64,000 bases of DNA from Rhizobium sp. WSM4643 (GTDB taxonomy: Bacteria; Pseudomonadota; Alphaproteobacteria; Rhizobiales; Rhizobiaceae), in the NCBI RefSeq assembly GCF_025152745.1, contig NZ_CP104042.1, positions 248,001 to 312,000 of the forward strand, given 5' to 3'. Positions 18,931 through 27,751 of the stretch are shown in pieces. Position 1 is the first letter of the stretch. Each line of letters opens with the position of its first letter. Both the position numbers and the translations under genes were made by a program. The notes under the pieces are model-generated. The model was given only the letters and a program-made list of their open reading frames with translations. It did no database searches and was not told the DNA's origin.

Positions 18931-19080
18931 TCAAACTGACAATCGAACTGCCGATCTTTGCCGGGTCGTCCTGATCGGACGGGGCGGCGTGGCCTTGGCG
19001 CGCGCCGACACTCGCGATCGTATGGTGGCGCGCGGCGTGCCATAGAGATCGAGGATCGGGTTGTGGCCGTGAACTGCCAT
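18931..19080 (-). CDS. possible 49-residue ORF coupled to fixP
   Basis: An ATG at 19080 lies 11 bp after the fixP stop, with AGGAGA (19087-19092) overlapping that stop at good distance. The 49 residues (MAVHGHNPILDLYGTPRA, then very Arg-rich) match no family I know. The ribosome site is convincing, the protein composition is not. The rest of the 372-bp gap to fixG holds only the anaerobox and a GC-rich inverted stretch near 18810-18850. Confidence 0.3.
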   Translation of the reverse strand: MAVHGHNPILDLYGTPRATIRSRVSARAKATPPRPIRTTRQRSAVRLSV

Positions 19081-19091
19081 GGCTTTTCTCC

Positions 19092-19964
19092 TCACGTCCC
19101 GCCGCCAAGCGAATGGACGAAAATGGTAAGTTCCTTGACGGTCGTATCGCCGAGACGCCCTGTCCAGGCAGGCATGACGCCATGCTTGGGAGCAGCCACC
19201 TGACGGATGATCGCATCCTCGCCGCGTGCCTTCAGCCAGATCGCATCGGCGAGATCCGGCGCGCCCATTTCCGCTTTTCCTTTGGCGTCGTCGCCGTGAC
19301 ATGCGGCACAGTTATCGACGAAGACCTGTTTTCCGGCCTCTGCGAGGCCGGGGTCCGACGGTGTATTGGTCAGTCCCCAGACGTAAGCCGCGACCTGCCT
19401 TGTCTGGAGGGGATCCAGAACATCGGCAAAGGGCGGCATCTCGGAAGCATGAGTGTCCGTATCCTCGTCGAAGCGAATTCCATGCGCGATCGTCGCCTGG
19501 ATGGCATCCAGGTCTCCACCCCACAGCCAATCGTCGTCGTTGAGGTTCGGAAATCCCGGACCGCCGCTTGCTCCCGAGCCATGGCACGGCGCGCAGTTCA
19601 CCTTGAATGCAGATGCGCCGCCGGCGACCGCGAATTCGCGAAGGGCTGAATTGGAATCGATCTCGTGCACCGTCTTGGCGGCGATCAGATCACCCAGCGT
19701 CGTCTGCGATGCTTTGGCCTGATCCAGGTTCTGCTGCAACTCGGCGCGGCTGGAATAGCCCAGCATGCCCTTCGTGGCGCCGGTAATCATCGGGATCGCG
19801 GGATATGCGATTGCATAGCCCAAAGCCCAGACGATGGTGGCGTAGAAGGTCCACACCCACCAGCGGGGCATCGGATTGTTGAGTTCGCGGATGCCGTCCC
19901 ATTCATGTCCGGTCGTTTCGACGCCGCTAAATTCATCGATATGTTTTTCCGACATCTCAGTCAT
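19092..19964 (-). CDS. fixP: FixP, dihaem c-type subunit of cbb3 oxidase
   Basis: A 290-residue CcoP protein: one N-terminal membrane helix (WWVWTFYATIVWALGYAIAY) and two cytochrome c domains with CAPCH (124-128) and CAACH (219-223) and later methionine ligands (MPPFAD, MPAWTG). It passes electrons towards FixO/FixN. The frame starts inside fixQ (ATG 19964); the ATG at 19955 (MSEKHIDEF) is an equally good start. It is the last oxidase gene of the operon. Confidence 0.95.
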   Translation of the reverse strand: MTEMSEKHIDEFSGVETTGHEWDGIRELNNPMPRWWVWTFYATIVWALGYAIAYPAIPMITGATKGMLGYSSRAELQQNLDQAKASQTTLGDLIAAKTVHEIDSNSALREFAVAGGASAFKVNCAPCHGSGASGGPGFPNLNDDDWLWGGDLDAIQATIAHGIRFDEDTDTHASEMPPFADVLDPLQTRQVAAYVWGLTNTPSDPGLAEAGKQVFVDNCAACHGDDAKGKAEMGAPDLADAIWLKARGEDAIIRQVAAPKHGVMPAWTGRLGDTTVKELTIFVHSLGGGT

Positions 19965-20109
19965 CCTTCAAAGGAATATCGGCGGCCTCTTTCGCCGTTT
20001 GCTTGCTGCCCGGGCGAAGGGTGAACACAACGACGCCGACGAAGAATGCCGCCATTGCCAGGAGGCCCCAGCTGTCGGCGAAGTGTCTCATTGCAGTGTA
20101 GGTTTCCAT
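19957..20109 (-). CDS. fixQ: FixQ, small cbb3 oxidase subunit
   Basis: A 50-residue CcoQ-type membrane protein (METYTAMRHFADSWGLLAMA, then FFVGVVVFTLRPGSKQTAK). One transmembrane helix and a charged C-terminus are typical. It stabilises the oxidase. It lies 8 bp after fixO and overlaps the fixP start. Confidence 0.92.
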   Translation of the reverse strand: METYTAMRHFADSWGLLAMAAFFVGVVVFTLRPGSKQTAKEAADIPLKDD

Positions 20110-20117
20110 GGATCACC

Positions 20118-20852
20118 TCATCGGTAGCCGGTCGCGTCGTCGTAGGTCGAGAAATCGACCAACGTTCCGAGCATCTGCAGGTAGGACACCAGGGCATCCA
20201 TTTCGGTCAGCGCAGCAGGATCGCCGTCGAAATCCCCGGTCTTCGCCTTCGGATAGCGGGCAAGCAGGGCCGTCGTATCCGCGTTCGGATCGGCTTGGGC
20301 CTTCATGTCGGCCTCTGCGTTCGCCAGCATGTCGTCGTTATAAGGCACGCCCACATCCTCGTTGGCCTTCAGGTCCATTCCCACGTCCTTGACCGTCACC
20401 CTCTGTTCTTTGAGGAAGGCGTAACTCGGCATGATCGACTCCGGCACGACTGCCCGTGGATCCGCGAGATGCTGGACATGCCATTCGTTGGAGTAGCGTG
20501 CGCCGACACGGGCCAGATCCGGCCCGGTTCGCTTGGATCCCCACTGGAAAGGATGATCGTACATCGACTCGGCCGCGAGCGAGTAATGGCCGTAACGTTC
20601 GACCTCGTCGCGGAACGGCCTGATCATCTGGCTGTGGCAGAGGTAGCAGCCTTCGCGGATGTAGATGTTTCGTCCGGCCAATTCGAGCGGCGTATACGGC
20701 CGCATGCCTTCCACCTTTTCAATCGTATTCTGCAGGTAGAACAGCGGTGCGATTTCGACAATGCCGCCGATGCTCACGACGAGCAGCGAGCCGACGAGAA
20801 GAAGCGTCGCGTTCTTCTCGAGGATCTGATGTTTATCTAGTATCGATGCCAT
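20118..20852 (-). CDS. fixO: FixO, monohaem c-type subunit of cbb3 oxidase
   Basis: A 244-residue CcoO protein with an N-terminal membrane anchor (about 15-38) and a haem site [12 protein letters not shown] (C69, C72, H73); PSYAFL carries the axial methionine region altered to the usual MPSYAFL. It relays electrons from FixP to FixN. It starts 8 bp after fixN in the same operon. Confidence 0.95.
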   Translation of the reverse strand: MASILDKHQILEKNATLLLVGSLLVVSIGGIVEIAPLFYLQNTIEKVEGMRPYTPLELAGRNIYIREGCYLCHSQMIRPFRDEVERYGHYSLAAESMYDHPFQWGSKRTGPDLARVGARYSNEWHVQHLADPRAVVPESIMPSYAFLKEQRVTVKDVGMDLKANEDVGVPYNDDMLANAEADMKAQADPNADTTALLARYPKAKTGDFDGDPAALTEMDALVSYLQMLGTLVDFSTYDDATGYR

Positions 20853-20860
20853 GTCTCACC

Positions 20861-22483
20861 TCATTCGGCAGGCTGTGGTTGGGGCACGAAAGTGGTTGGG
20901 ATTGCAGCTTCGTCGCGCAGATGGCCGCGGATCGTCATGAACACGTTCCAGGCCATGACGAGACCACCCGCCAGGTAAAGCGTTCCGCCGACCGCACGCA
21001 GCACGTAGTAGGGGAACATCGCCGCGACCGTCTCCGCGAAGGAATAGACGAGGAAGCCCTGGGAATTGTACTCGCGCCACATCAGCCCCTGCTGGATGCC
21101 GGCAACCCAAAGCACGGCGGCGTAGACGACGATCCCGAGGGTTGCGAGCCAGAAGTGCCAGTTGACCATCCGCAGGCTGTAGAGACGCTCGCGTCCCCAT
21201 AGCTTCGGCGTCAGGAAATAGATCGCTCCGAAGGTGATCATTCCAACCCAGCCGAGAGCGCCGGAATGAACGTGACCGATTGTCCATTCGGTATAGTGGC
21301 TGAGCGAGTTGACCGTCTTGACCGACATCATCGGACCTTCGAAGGTCGACATCCCGTAAAAGGCGATGGCGACAATCATCATCCGGATGATCGGATCGGT
21401 GCGGATCTTGTCCCAGGCGCCTGAAAGGGTCATGAGACCGTTGATCATGCCGCCCCAGGAGGGCATCCAGAGCATGATCGAGAAAACCATGCCGAGCGTT
21501 TGGGCCCAGTCGGGCAGCGCCGTGTAGTGCAGATGATGCGGGCCGGCCCAGATGTACATGAAGATCAGCGCCCAGAAGTGGATGATCGAGAGCCGGTATG
21601 AATAGACGGGTCGGTTGGCCTGCTTCGGCACGAAGTAGTACATCATGCCCAGGAAGCCGGCGGTGAGGAAAAAGCCGACGGCGTTGTGGCCGTACCACCA
21701 TTGGGTCAGCGCGTCCTGGACGCCCGAGAAGACAGAATAGCTCTTGGAGCCAAGGAACGAGGTGGGAACCGCCAGGTTGTTCACCACGTGCAGCATCGCG
21801 ATGGTGACGATGAAGCTGAGATAGAACCAGTTTGCCACGTAGATGTGCGGCTCTTTGCGCTTCAGGATCGTTCCAAGATACACGGCGAGATAGGCGACCC
21901 AGACGATGGTCAGCCAGAGATCGACGTACCACTCGGGTTCGGCATATTCACGGGCCTGGGTGATTCCGAGAACGTATCCGGTCGCAGCCATCACGATGAA
22001 AAGCTGGTAACCCCAGAATACGAACCAGGCCAGGCTACCGCCGAAAAGACGTGCGCGACAGGTGCGTTGCACCACGTAGAACGACGTCATGATCAGCGCA
22101 TTGCCGCCAAAGGCGAAGATGACCGCCGATGTGTGAACGGGCCGCAGCCTCCCGAAATTGAGATAAGGGGCGATGTTGAGGTCGGGAAAGGCCAGTTGCA
22201 GCGCGATGACCACGCCAACCAGGAAGCCGACCACGCCCCAGAATACCGTGGCGATCAGGCCATACCGTATCACCTCGTCGAAATAGCCTGATATGTCGAC
22301 TTTCCGCCGTTGGCCTGCCGGCGAAAAATCAACATTCCTGATCAGCACAGCAGCGCCCGCGGCAAGGCAGAAGCAAAGTATCCCCATATGGACCGCAAAG
22401 AGATGATCATGCGCGAATGCGGCTAGTAGCAGCGCTAGAAACGCCGCGACCGCGATCACCATCGTTTCCGTTGTGTAATTCAT
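20861..22483 (-). CDS. fixN: FixN, catalytic subunit of cbb3 cytochrome oxidase
   Basis: A 540-residue CcoN protein with about twelve membrane helices. Conserved haem/copper ligand regions are visible: [38 protein letters not shown] and [17 protein letters not shown] (the CuB histidine pair). This high-affinity oxidase supports respiration at the nanomolar oxygen of nodules. It is the first gene of fixNOQP; an anaerobox lies 80 bp before its start. Confidence 0.96.
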   Translation of the reverse strand: MNYTTETMVIAVAAFLALLLAAFAHDHLFAVHMGILCFCLAAGAAVLIRNVDFSPAGQRRKVDISGYFDEVIRYGLIATVFWGVVGFLVGVVIALQLAFPDLNIAPYLNFGRLRPVHTSAVIFAFGGNALIMTSFYVVQRTCRARLFGGSLAWFVFWGYQLFIVMAATGYVLGITQAREYAEPEWYVDLWLTIVWVAYLAVYLGTILKRKEPHIYVANWFYLSFIVTIAMLHVVNNLAVPTSFLGSKSYSVFSGVQDALTQWWYGHNAVGFFLTAGFLGMMYYFVPKQANRPVYSYRLSIIHFWALIFMYIWAGPHHLHYTALPDWAQTLGMVFSIMLWMPSWGGMINGLMTLSGAWDKIRTDPIIRMMIVAIAFYGMSTFEGPMMSVKTVNSLSHYTEWTIGHVHSGALGWVGMITFGAIYFLTPKLWGRERLYSLRMVNWHFWLATLGIVVYAAVLWVAGIQQGLMWREYNSQGFLVYSFAETVAAMFPYYVLRAVGGTLYLAGGLVMAWNVFMTIRGHLRDEAAIPTTFVPQPQPAE

Positions 22484-22562
22484 GATGTCGTCCCCAGTAC
22501 GCCGACGACCGCGTCGCGGCCGTCTTTCTCGCCAGGACTGTCATGAAGCGGCAAATTGCGCC

Positions 22563-22576
22563 TTGATCTGCGTCAA
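22563..22576. promoter_or_regulatory. anaerobox (Fnr/FixK site) before fixN
   Basis: TTGATCTGCGTCAA fits TTGAT-N4-RTCAA with one half-site variant (GTCAA). It is 80 bp before the fixN start and predicts low-oxygen activation of fixNOQP. Confidence 0.85.
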
Positions 22577-22869
22577 CGAGAGGGTCGGTAAATGGGACAG
22601 CGCTACGCGTCTTAAGTCGTTGGCACATTCCGACTGTCATACCGTCACGCAGGGTGTTCTTGGTTCGATCTCGCGTTTTGCTGGTGGATCAGTTCTCTGG
22701 ATTGCCGGAAGCATGTTGCTTTCAGCTTGTCGGTCATTCCAGACATTGCGCTGACCACGGCGATAATCTTATTTCTTCCTGCACCGCAACTCAGCTAAAT
22801 GCCGAACAACTCGAGCGTAATGACAAAGATCTCGAAAACTCGACTCTCCGAATTTGACAATGGTCGTCT
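22577..22869. other. upstream region of fixN, no gene seen
   Basis: No recognisable gene. The open frames here are short and not protein-like. The stretch ends at the broken inner edge of the IS5-type element. Confidence 0.4.
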
Positions 22870-23456
22870 TTATGTTTCACCTAGAATATCGGCGCTGTGA
22901 ACCACCAGGCCGACCATCAGTCCAAGCGTGTCGACGACGATATGACGCTTGCGTCCCTTAATCTTCTTGCCCGCGTCATAGCCCGAAATGCCGCCGCTTT
23001 CCGTGGTTTTTACGCTTTGACTGTCGATCACGCCCGCAGACGGCGAGGCTTCCCGGCCTTCCAATTCACGCGCCTCCATCACAAGATGATGGTTGATCCG
23101 ACCCCATAACCCTGTCGCTCGCCATTCATAGAAATAGGACTGCACAGTTGTAAAAGGCGGAAAATCCTTGGGCATCATCCGCCATTGGCACCCAGTCGTG
23201 GCGATGTAAAGCAACGCATTCACGACCTCGCGAAGATCGGTGCTACGCGGCCTGCCCAGTCGCCTCGGTTCGGGCAGGCAAGGCGAGATCAATCCCCATT
23301 CCCGGTCCGTCAGATCGCTTGCATACCGCATTGCGCGTCGGGCATATTGGCGACGGGTGAAATCAGTCCAGCCCATTGTGGTCTCCGTTCGTCCTAAGCA
23401 AACAAACAGAACCACAACTGGCTGATTTCACTCAACTCTTTTTCGGTCAGGCTCTT
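22870..23456 (-). mobile_element. IS5-family insertion sequence, truncated
   Basis: The minus-strand frame from 23415 (probable start MGWTDFTRRQYARRAMRYAS) reads LTDREWGLISPCLPEPRRLG, ALLYIATTGCQWRMMPKDFP, YFYEWRATGLW and GVIDSQSVKTTESGGISGYD, the N-terminal two thirds of an IS5-type (IS427-like) transposase. It stops at HSADILGET where the family continues with a second half carrying the catalytic Glu, so the element is cut at about 22880. The outer end (GAGCCTGACCGAAAAAGAGT read on the minus strand from 23456) looks like the terminal repeat. Confidence 0.85.
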
Positions 23457-23846
23457 AGAGATCCTTACAATGTTCTTATGAGAACTTTTACTCAAATCAC
23501 TGCCAGCTTTATTCTATTCTAAGCTTTATGGCCGCCCAATGCTGGCGGGAATGCAAATCGTCAGCGTCTGGGCGGCGCGCATGACGAAGGGCTGGTTGAC
23601 CGACGGAGGCCGCTGTCGCGGCCGCCGTCAACAAGACCCTCGGAGCAGGCAAGATTACATGCACGCCGGCCACCGCCTATGAACTGCTGATTAGCTGCAG
23701 TTTCTTTCATCCGCCGATTGCTTCGTAGCGTGCAGAATTGGGGCCTCAGGGTGACGAGCGCGCGACAGCGGGCGGAGGTGGATATTCGACTTTCCGCCTC
23801 AACCTTCGCGCAAGACCAGAAGAGAATTGTGGGTGTAGGAAACCCC
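23457..23846. other. intergenic region, no gene seen
   Basis: No gene, promoter motif or identifiable repeat. Frames are short and interrupted; the stretch may be decayed accessory DNA between the IS5-type element and the broken secreted-protein gene. Confidence 0.35.
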
Positions 23847-24190
23847 TTACTGGCAGGCGGTCAGGCCGCCCGGATTTCGAATGGCGGCAAAACCGACGCC
23901 GTCGATCGTGTTGTCGTTACGGACAATGAAGCAGTAATTCATCGGCGGGAGGTGCGGCGACGATGCAGGAGTTGGCCCCAGCCGGAATGACATAGGTGTC
24001 CGCTCCGACGATCGCAAAGACGGAGGCCGTTCCATTCGGATGGGGCACCGGCTGCTTGGTGAACAGGATCGCATCGTTCGGCGGTGCGACCGCAATGGCC
24101 TGGTAGTTCCGGCAATCGGACGAAAATACGAGTTGTGCCGCGTCGGGCAGCGCTGTTGCGAGGATAGAGACGGTGGCAATGGCAGCCCGG
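23847..24190 (-). pseudogene. broken small secreted-protein gene, perhaps RhiC-like
   Basis: Two minus-strand frames together give a protein-like product. The upstream part (AAIATVSILATALPDAAQLV, then FSSDCRNYQAIAVAPPNDAI, PAGANSCIVAAPP) looks like a signal peptide and mature start, but the frame has a stop just before it and no ATG. The last part (MNYCFIVRNDNTIDGVGFAA, IRNPGGLTACQ) is in another frame, so there is a frameshift near 23945. The cysteine spacing at the end resembles RhiC (YCMI, then ...ARPENANHC). It lies downstream of the two RhiA-like genes, as rhiC lies downstream of rhiA. The assignment is tentative. Confidence 0.45.
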
Positions 24191-24317
24191 CAGCGATTTT
24201 ACCGCGACGTGCTGTTTGGCCAGTGGATTTCAATGTAATACGTAACGTTGCTATATTTCTTTTGTTCAAGGGTTTATTGGCTTGCTCAAGCGTCAGTGAT
24301 GATCCGGATCTCTGGGT

Positions 24318-25037
24318 CTATGGTCCTCCTGTCGCCGAAAAGGTTCCGTCAGCTTTGTAAGTCACGGTGTAGGCCGCGTAGCCCATGGTGAAATCGCAGC
24401 ATGCCGAGTTGCTCTCGTCATAAGCGACGGTGCTTCCGACCGGCTGGTAGCCCATCTTCACGAAAAAGATCTGCTTCGGTATGCAGTTCATGACGGCGTT
24501 GGGGACAGGAGCGACAAAGCTCGAGAGTATAACCGCCTGATTGTTGTTCAGGGCGACGACGCCGCAATAGAGTTCGGGATGCGGCAACGGGGTATAGGAA
24601 GGCACGTTCATGCCAAACCCTCCGATCGCAATTCCGGCTTGATTGGCGGGCGCGGAAAGTCCGAGCGGATCGAGCGTCAAGGTCGTGCAGTTGTCCGGCG
24701 AACCGTCAACCGTGGTGAGCGTAACCGGTCGGAACGCCGATGTGCTACCGACCACGGATAGTGTGGCGGCATTGAGCGAGAGAAGCGCGATCAGCTGCGA
24801 GGGCGACGCCGCCTGTTTGGTGCTGAATGCACCTGCATAGACCTGACTGTCCAAACCGAAATTGACTTGCGCTCCCGAACTTGCGTAATTGCCGATGCTT
24901 TGGCAGCCGAGACTGCCGCTGAAGACGAGACCAGGGCTCGGCAGCAACGGAAATGCGGCCTGCTTCTGGAACACATAGAAATATTGCGTCGTCTGCGAAA
25001 AGTTCCGAACGATGATCTGGTAGGACGAACTGGTCAT
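24318..25037 (-). CDS. RhiA-like protein, second of a tandem pair
   Basis: About 239 residues from the ATG at 25037 (MTSSSYQIIVRNFSQTTQYF). The pattern matches RhiA of the 56 kb locus and its neighbour: a start of the form N-x-S/T...T-x-Y-FYVFQ (FYVFQKQAAFPLL), a middle SLGCQSIGNYASSGAQVNF and an ending VTYKADGTFSATGG. No signal peptide is seen, as in RhiA. Function is unknown beyond RhiA being abundant in the rhizosphere. It lies 117 bp after the first paralogue, probably in the same transcript. Confidence 0.65.
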   Translation of the reverse strand: MTSSSYQIIVRNFSQTTQYFYVFQKQAAFPLLPSPGLVFSGSLGCQSIGNYASSGAQVNFGLDSQVYAGAFSTKQAASPSQLIALLSLNAATLSVVGSTSAFRPVTLTTVDGSPDNCTTLTLDPLGLSAPANQAGIAIGGFGMNVPSYTPLPHPELYCGVVALNNNQAVILSSFVAPVPNAVMNCIPKQIFFVKMGYQPVGSTVAYDESNSACCDFTMGYAAYTVTYKADGTFSATGGP

Positions 25038-25154
25038 TGCGTGTGACAATCCCCTTAGAGATCCAGCCTGTCCGCGCCCGGGCGGCGGCGGCAACCGCGA
25101 GGATGGTGCGCAGGTGAAGAGGGGACGGTTCTTCACCTGCATGGGTGCCAAGGC

Positions 25155-25826
25155 TTACTGGAGCTGCGTGGTCCAGGTGCCGTCAGATTTCAGGCTGACG
25201 TTGCAGACGGAATAGCCGCCGGTGAAATCGGAAAGCGCCGCGTTCACGCTCGATTGCGTGAAGTTCATCACGACACCTGGCGTGTAGGCGCCGGTCTGGA
25301 CATAATATTTAAGGATCGGCTGGCAATCGGTATTGCTGGCAGGGTTTGCCTGCACGAAGTTGGAGAGCACGATGCCGCCATTGACGGCAACCGCCGAGCC
25401 GACATTGAAATAGGGCGGCGCGTTGAAGACCGGCGTGGTGATGCGGAAGGCGCCAGGCTGCACACCCTCCCCGTAGATCGGCGAGGATAGTCCGAGCGGA
25501 TTAACCGTCGCGGTCGTCCAATCGTTCGGTTTGCCGCTGCTACCGGAACTCGTAGCAAGATCGATGGCGCGGCTGGCTGACGAGTAGCCGGAAGAGGCGC
25601 CGATTTGCGGCGGTGTGTTCGCCGGCTGGATGCCGGCATAATATTGCAGGTTAACCTGGAAGGTCAGGATCGCGCCCGTGTTGTCATAGTTGCCGAGCGA
25701 TTGCGAGAAAAGGCTATTCGAATAGACTCGCCCCCCGCCGGTATAAATGGCCGGCTGCTGGAAGAAGTAGAAGGTTTGCGTCTGGGGTTCGCAATTTTTC
25801 ACGTTGATGGTCAGCATTGTAGACAT
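25155..25826 (-). CDS. RhiA-like protein, first of a tandem pair, under a nifH-type promoter
   Basis: About 223 residues from the ATG at 25826 (MSTMLTINVKNCEPQTQTFY). Like RhiA it starts with a FYFFQQPAIY strand, has SLFSQSLGNYDNTGAILTFQ and ends VSLKSDGTWTTQ. It shares a repeated fold with the second paralogue (NYxxxGAxLxFxxxxQxYAG). About 170-380 bp upstream lies an inverted copy of the nifH promoter with a NifA site, in the correct orientation, so expression in nitrogen-fixing cells is likely. The biochemical role is unknown. Confidence 0.68.
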   Translation of the reverse strand: MSTMLTINVKNCEPQTQTFYFFQQPAIYTGGGRVYSNSLFSQSLGNYDNTGAILTFQVNLQYYAGIQPANTPPQIGASSGYSSASRAIDLATSSGSSGKPNDWTTATVNPLGLSSPIYGEGVQPGAFRITTPVFNAPPYFNVGSAVAVNGGIVLSNFVQANPASNTDCQPILKYYVQTGAYTPGVVMNFTQSSVNAALSDFTGGYSVCNVSLKSDGTWTTQLQ

Positions 25827-26072
25827 GTCGGCAACCCTTCTGCCTGAGGGATTTTGCACTTACGTGCAACAGTCGATTTGTGAGATACTCACGGCTGGTC
25901 GGCGTGGCATGTTTCGTTCCTGTTGTTTGATCTGCGACACGTTTCAGGTGCTGTGGGGTGTTAAATGCCGCACCCGATCCTCCTTCTCATTTATTTTCCT
26001 CCACGTGTTCGAACCGATGCGGTTATCCCGCAACGCGGATGCGAAAGCCGTTCCGCTGCCTCGCAATAGCTC

Positions 26073-26087
26073 ACAAGATTCGTGCCA
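26073..26087 (-). promoter_or_regulatory. sigma-54 promoter of the RhiA-like pair
   Basis: On the minus strand TGGCACGAATCTTGT keeps the GG at -24 and the 10-bp spacing to G at -12 (GT instead of the usual GC, exactly as in the nifH copy). It is about 245 bp before the ATG at 25826. Confidence 0.75.
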
Positions 26088-26172
26088 AGCAGGCCGATAG
26101 AGATGACGAACAATAATTTACTGCGATTCCAGTTATGTGGGCGCAAAATGCGCGATTGAGAACAGGAACGCT

Positions 26173-26188
26173 TGTCACGTAAACGACA
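26173..26188 (-). promoter_or_regulatory. NifA upstream activator site in the duplicated promoter
   Basis: On the minus strand TGT-CGTTTACGTG-ACA fits TGT-N10-ACA exactly and lies about 86 bp before the -24/-12 element at 26073-26087. Confidence 0.85.
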
Positions 26189-26209
26189 AAGGTGATGACA
26201 ATGTCGCAA

Positions 26210-26733
26210 ATTGTTGTATGCGTCTGAAGGACCACAAGCTGGCGCTGGCTCAGCAGTAAGGCGCGTCAGATCAAGTGGCTTCGGCTTTGGTTATGCGGTA
26301 GCTCGCCCAACCGATCAGAACGGCGTTGATGTAACGATTGAGGCGGAGAAAAGCCAAGACCTCGACGCGCTGCAGCAGCTTTTATGGACGGCTTTCGATT
26401 GATATTTCCAGCAAGGGTTACTCGACGCTTCTGGCAATCATCCTGTTCACGCCCGCAACATCAGCTAAACCGCTTGTCCAAGCCTCACTAGGCGCCCGCA
26501 GCGTTATTTTCTCGATCGCTGTGCTTCTGATCGCGCATACGGTGTCGCTAGTCAGATTATCAACGGCAAACCGAAGCGCGATACACGCCCACCGCACCAG
26601 AGCTTCAGTCCCCGTGCTATCTCCCGGGAGATTATTCGGCGTTGAAATCTTCCAACTCGTGGCGCAGCTATCATGGACTTGTCCGACCTGAAGGCTATCG
26701 AACCGCCCCTCCGGGGCGGATTGCGACACGACA
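26210..26733. other. region between the divergent nif-type promoters, no gene seen
   Basis: No frame here looks like a known protein. The plus-strand frame 26338-26691 and the minus-strand frame 26418-26729 are long but have chance-like composition. The stretch separates the duplicated nifH promoter from the fixA promoter. Confidence 0.35.
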
Positions 26734-26749
26734 TGTCGGCAACCCTACA
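26734..26749 (+). promoter_or_regulatory. NifA upstream activator site of fixABCX
   Basis: TGT-CGGCAACCCT-ACA fits TGT-N10-ACA and lies 65 bp before the putative -24 element of fixA. Confidence 0.75.
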
Positions 26750-26813
26750 AAACCCCTTCGCATAGCGACAACGAAACATGTGCAATCTCGAAGGCTTACC
26801 GGCGCAACTTTAT

Positions 26814-26829
26814 TGGCACGAGCAGTGCT
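26814..26829 (+). promoter_or_regulatory. sigma-54 promoter of fixABCX
   Basis: TGGCACGAGCAGTGCT keeps GG-N10-GC of the -24/-12 class and stands 54 bp before the fixA ATG. The -12 box is GTGC rather than TTGC. Confidence 0.75.
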
Positions 26830-26882
26830 CAGAGTTAGCCGGGTCCCTGAAGCCCGAATCCGATTGGGGAGCTTAAACGACT

Positions 26883-27734
26883 ATGCACATCGTGGTCTGT
26901 ATCAAACAAGTGCCGGACTCTGCGCAGATACGCGTCCACCCGGTGACAAATACGATAATGCGCCAAGGCGTACCGACCATCATTAACCCTTACGACCTGT
27001 TTGCTCTCGAAGAGGCACTTCAAGTTCGTGACCGCTATGGGGGCGAGGTGACCGTTCTCACGATGGGACCGCCCATGGCTGAGCAAGCGCTACGCAAAGC
27101 CCTTACCCACGGCGCAGATCGCGCAGTGCTTCTGACCGACCGCCTCTTTGCTGGATCTGACACGCTGGCGACGTCGTATGCTCTTTCTCAAGCAGTAGGG
27201 AAGATTGGCGAGAGCTACGGGGCGCCTGATATCGTCTTTACGGGAAAGCAGACAATTGACGGCGACACGGCCCAGGTCGGACCCGGAATTGCAAAGAGGC
27301 TGAACCTCCAGCAACTGACTTACGTAACGAAGATTGTCTCCATTGATCCCACTTCGCGCGAGCTCATGGTTGAACGGCACGCGGAGAGCGGCACGCAGAT
27401 GCTGAAGAGCACGTTTCCATGTCTCATCACCGTGCTGGAAGGTGTCAATGCTATCCGCCGGGGCTCTCTCGATGACGCCTTCCGTGCCGCGCGAAGCCCG
27501 GTTCTTAAATGGGGGGCCGCTGACGCCGGCATTGGGGAGTTGACCAAATGCGGCCTAAGGGGATCGCCGACGGTCGTGAAGCGAGTATTCGCCCCTGGTC
27601 CGCGCGCCGAAAAAGCTATGCAAATGGACATTAACGACAAAACATTGGCGGAGGTCGCCGCGGACACGGTCGCTGCAATTTTTGCCTGCCAGCCTGTTTT
27701 GGAACGCAAGCTCACGTCCCATGGCAATCGGTGA
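26883..27734 (+). CDS. fixA: FixA, electron-transfer flavoprotein beta-type subunit
   Basis: A 283-residue protein of the EtfB family: MHIVVCIKQVPDSAQIRVHP, VLTMGPPMAEQALRKAL, GADRAVLLTDR and FTGKQTIDGDTAQVGPGIAK. With FixB, FixC and FixX it forms the electron-bifurcating complex that drives low-potential electrons to nitrogenase. It is the first gene of fixABCX; GGGGAG lies 12 bp upstream of the ATG. Confidence 0.95.
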   Translation: MHIVVCIKQVPDSAQIRVHPVTNTIMRQGVPTIINPYDLFALEEALQVRDRYGGEVTVLTMGPPMAEQALRKALTHGADRAVLLTDRLFAGSDTLATSYALSQAVGKIGESYGAPDIVFTGKQTIDGDTAQVGPGIAKRLNLQQLTYVTKIVSIDPTSRELMVERHAESGTQMLKSTFPCLITVLEGVNAIRRGSLDDAFRAARSPVLKWGAADAGIGELTKCGLRGSPTVVKRVFAPGPRAEKAMQMDINDKTLAEVAADTVAAIFACQPVLERKLTSHGNR

Positions 27735-27751
27735 GCAGCGAGGAGTAGATT

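Larger units (their letters stand above)
25998..26209 (-). repeat. inverted duplicate of the nifH promoter region
   Basis: Read on the minus strand, this 212-bp stretch is nearly identical to 60673-60884 in front of nifH. Both contain GACATTGTCATCACCTTTGT, then ACGTGACAAGCGTTCCTGTT, AAATTATTGTTCGTCATCTC and CGTTGCGGGATAACCGCAT. The copies differ at scattered positions only. Reiterated nifH promoters are known on R. leguminosarum (trifolii) and R. etli symbiotic plasmids. This copy points at the RhiA-like pair. Confidence 0.92.

Noticed and set aside
21686..22291. 201-residue plus-strand ORF inside fixN
   Set aside because: Antisense shadow of fixN; composition and lack of ribosome site argue against a gene.
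25991..26209. Minus-strand 72-residue ORF upstream of the RhiA-like genes
   Set aside because: It is the translated nifH promoter duplicate, not a gene.
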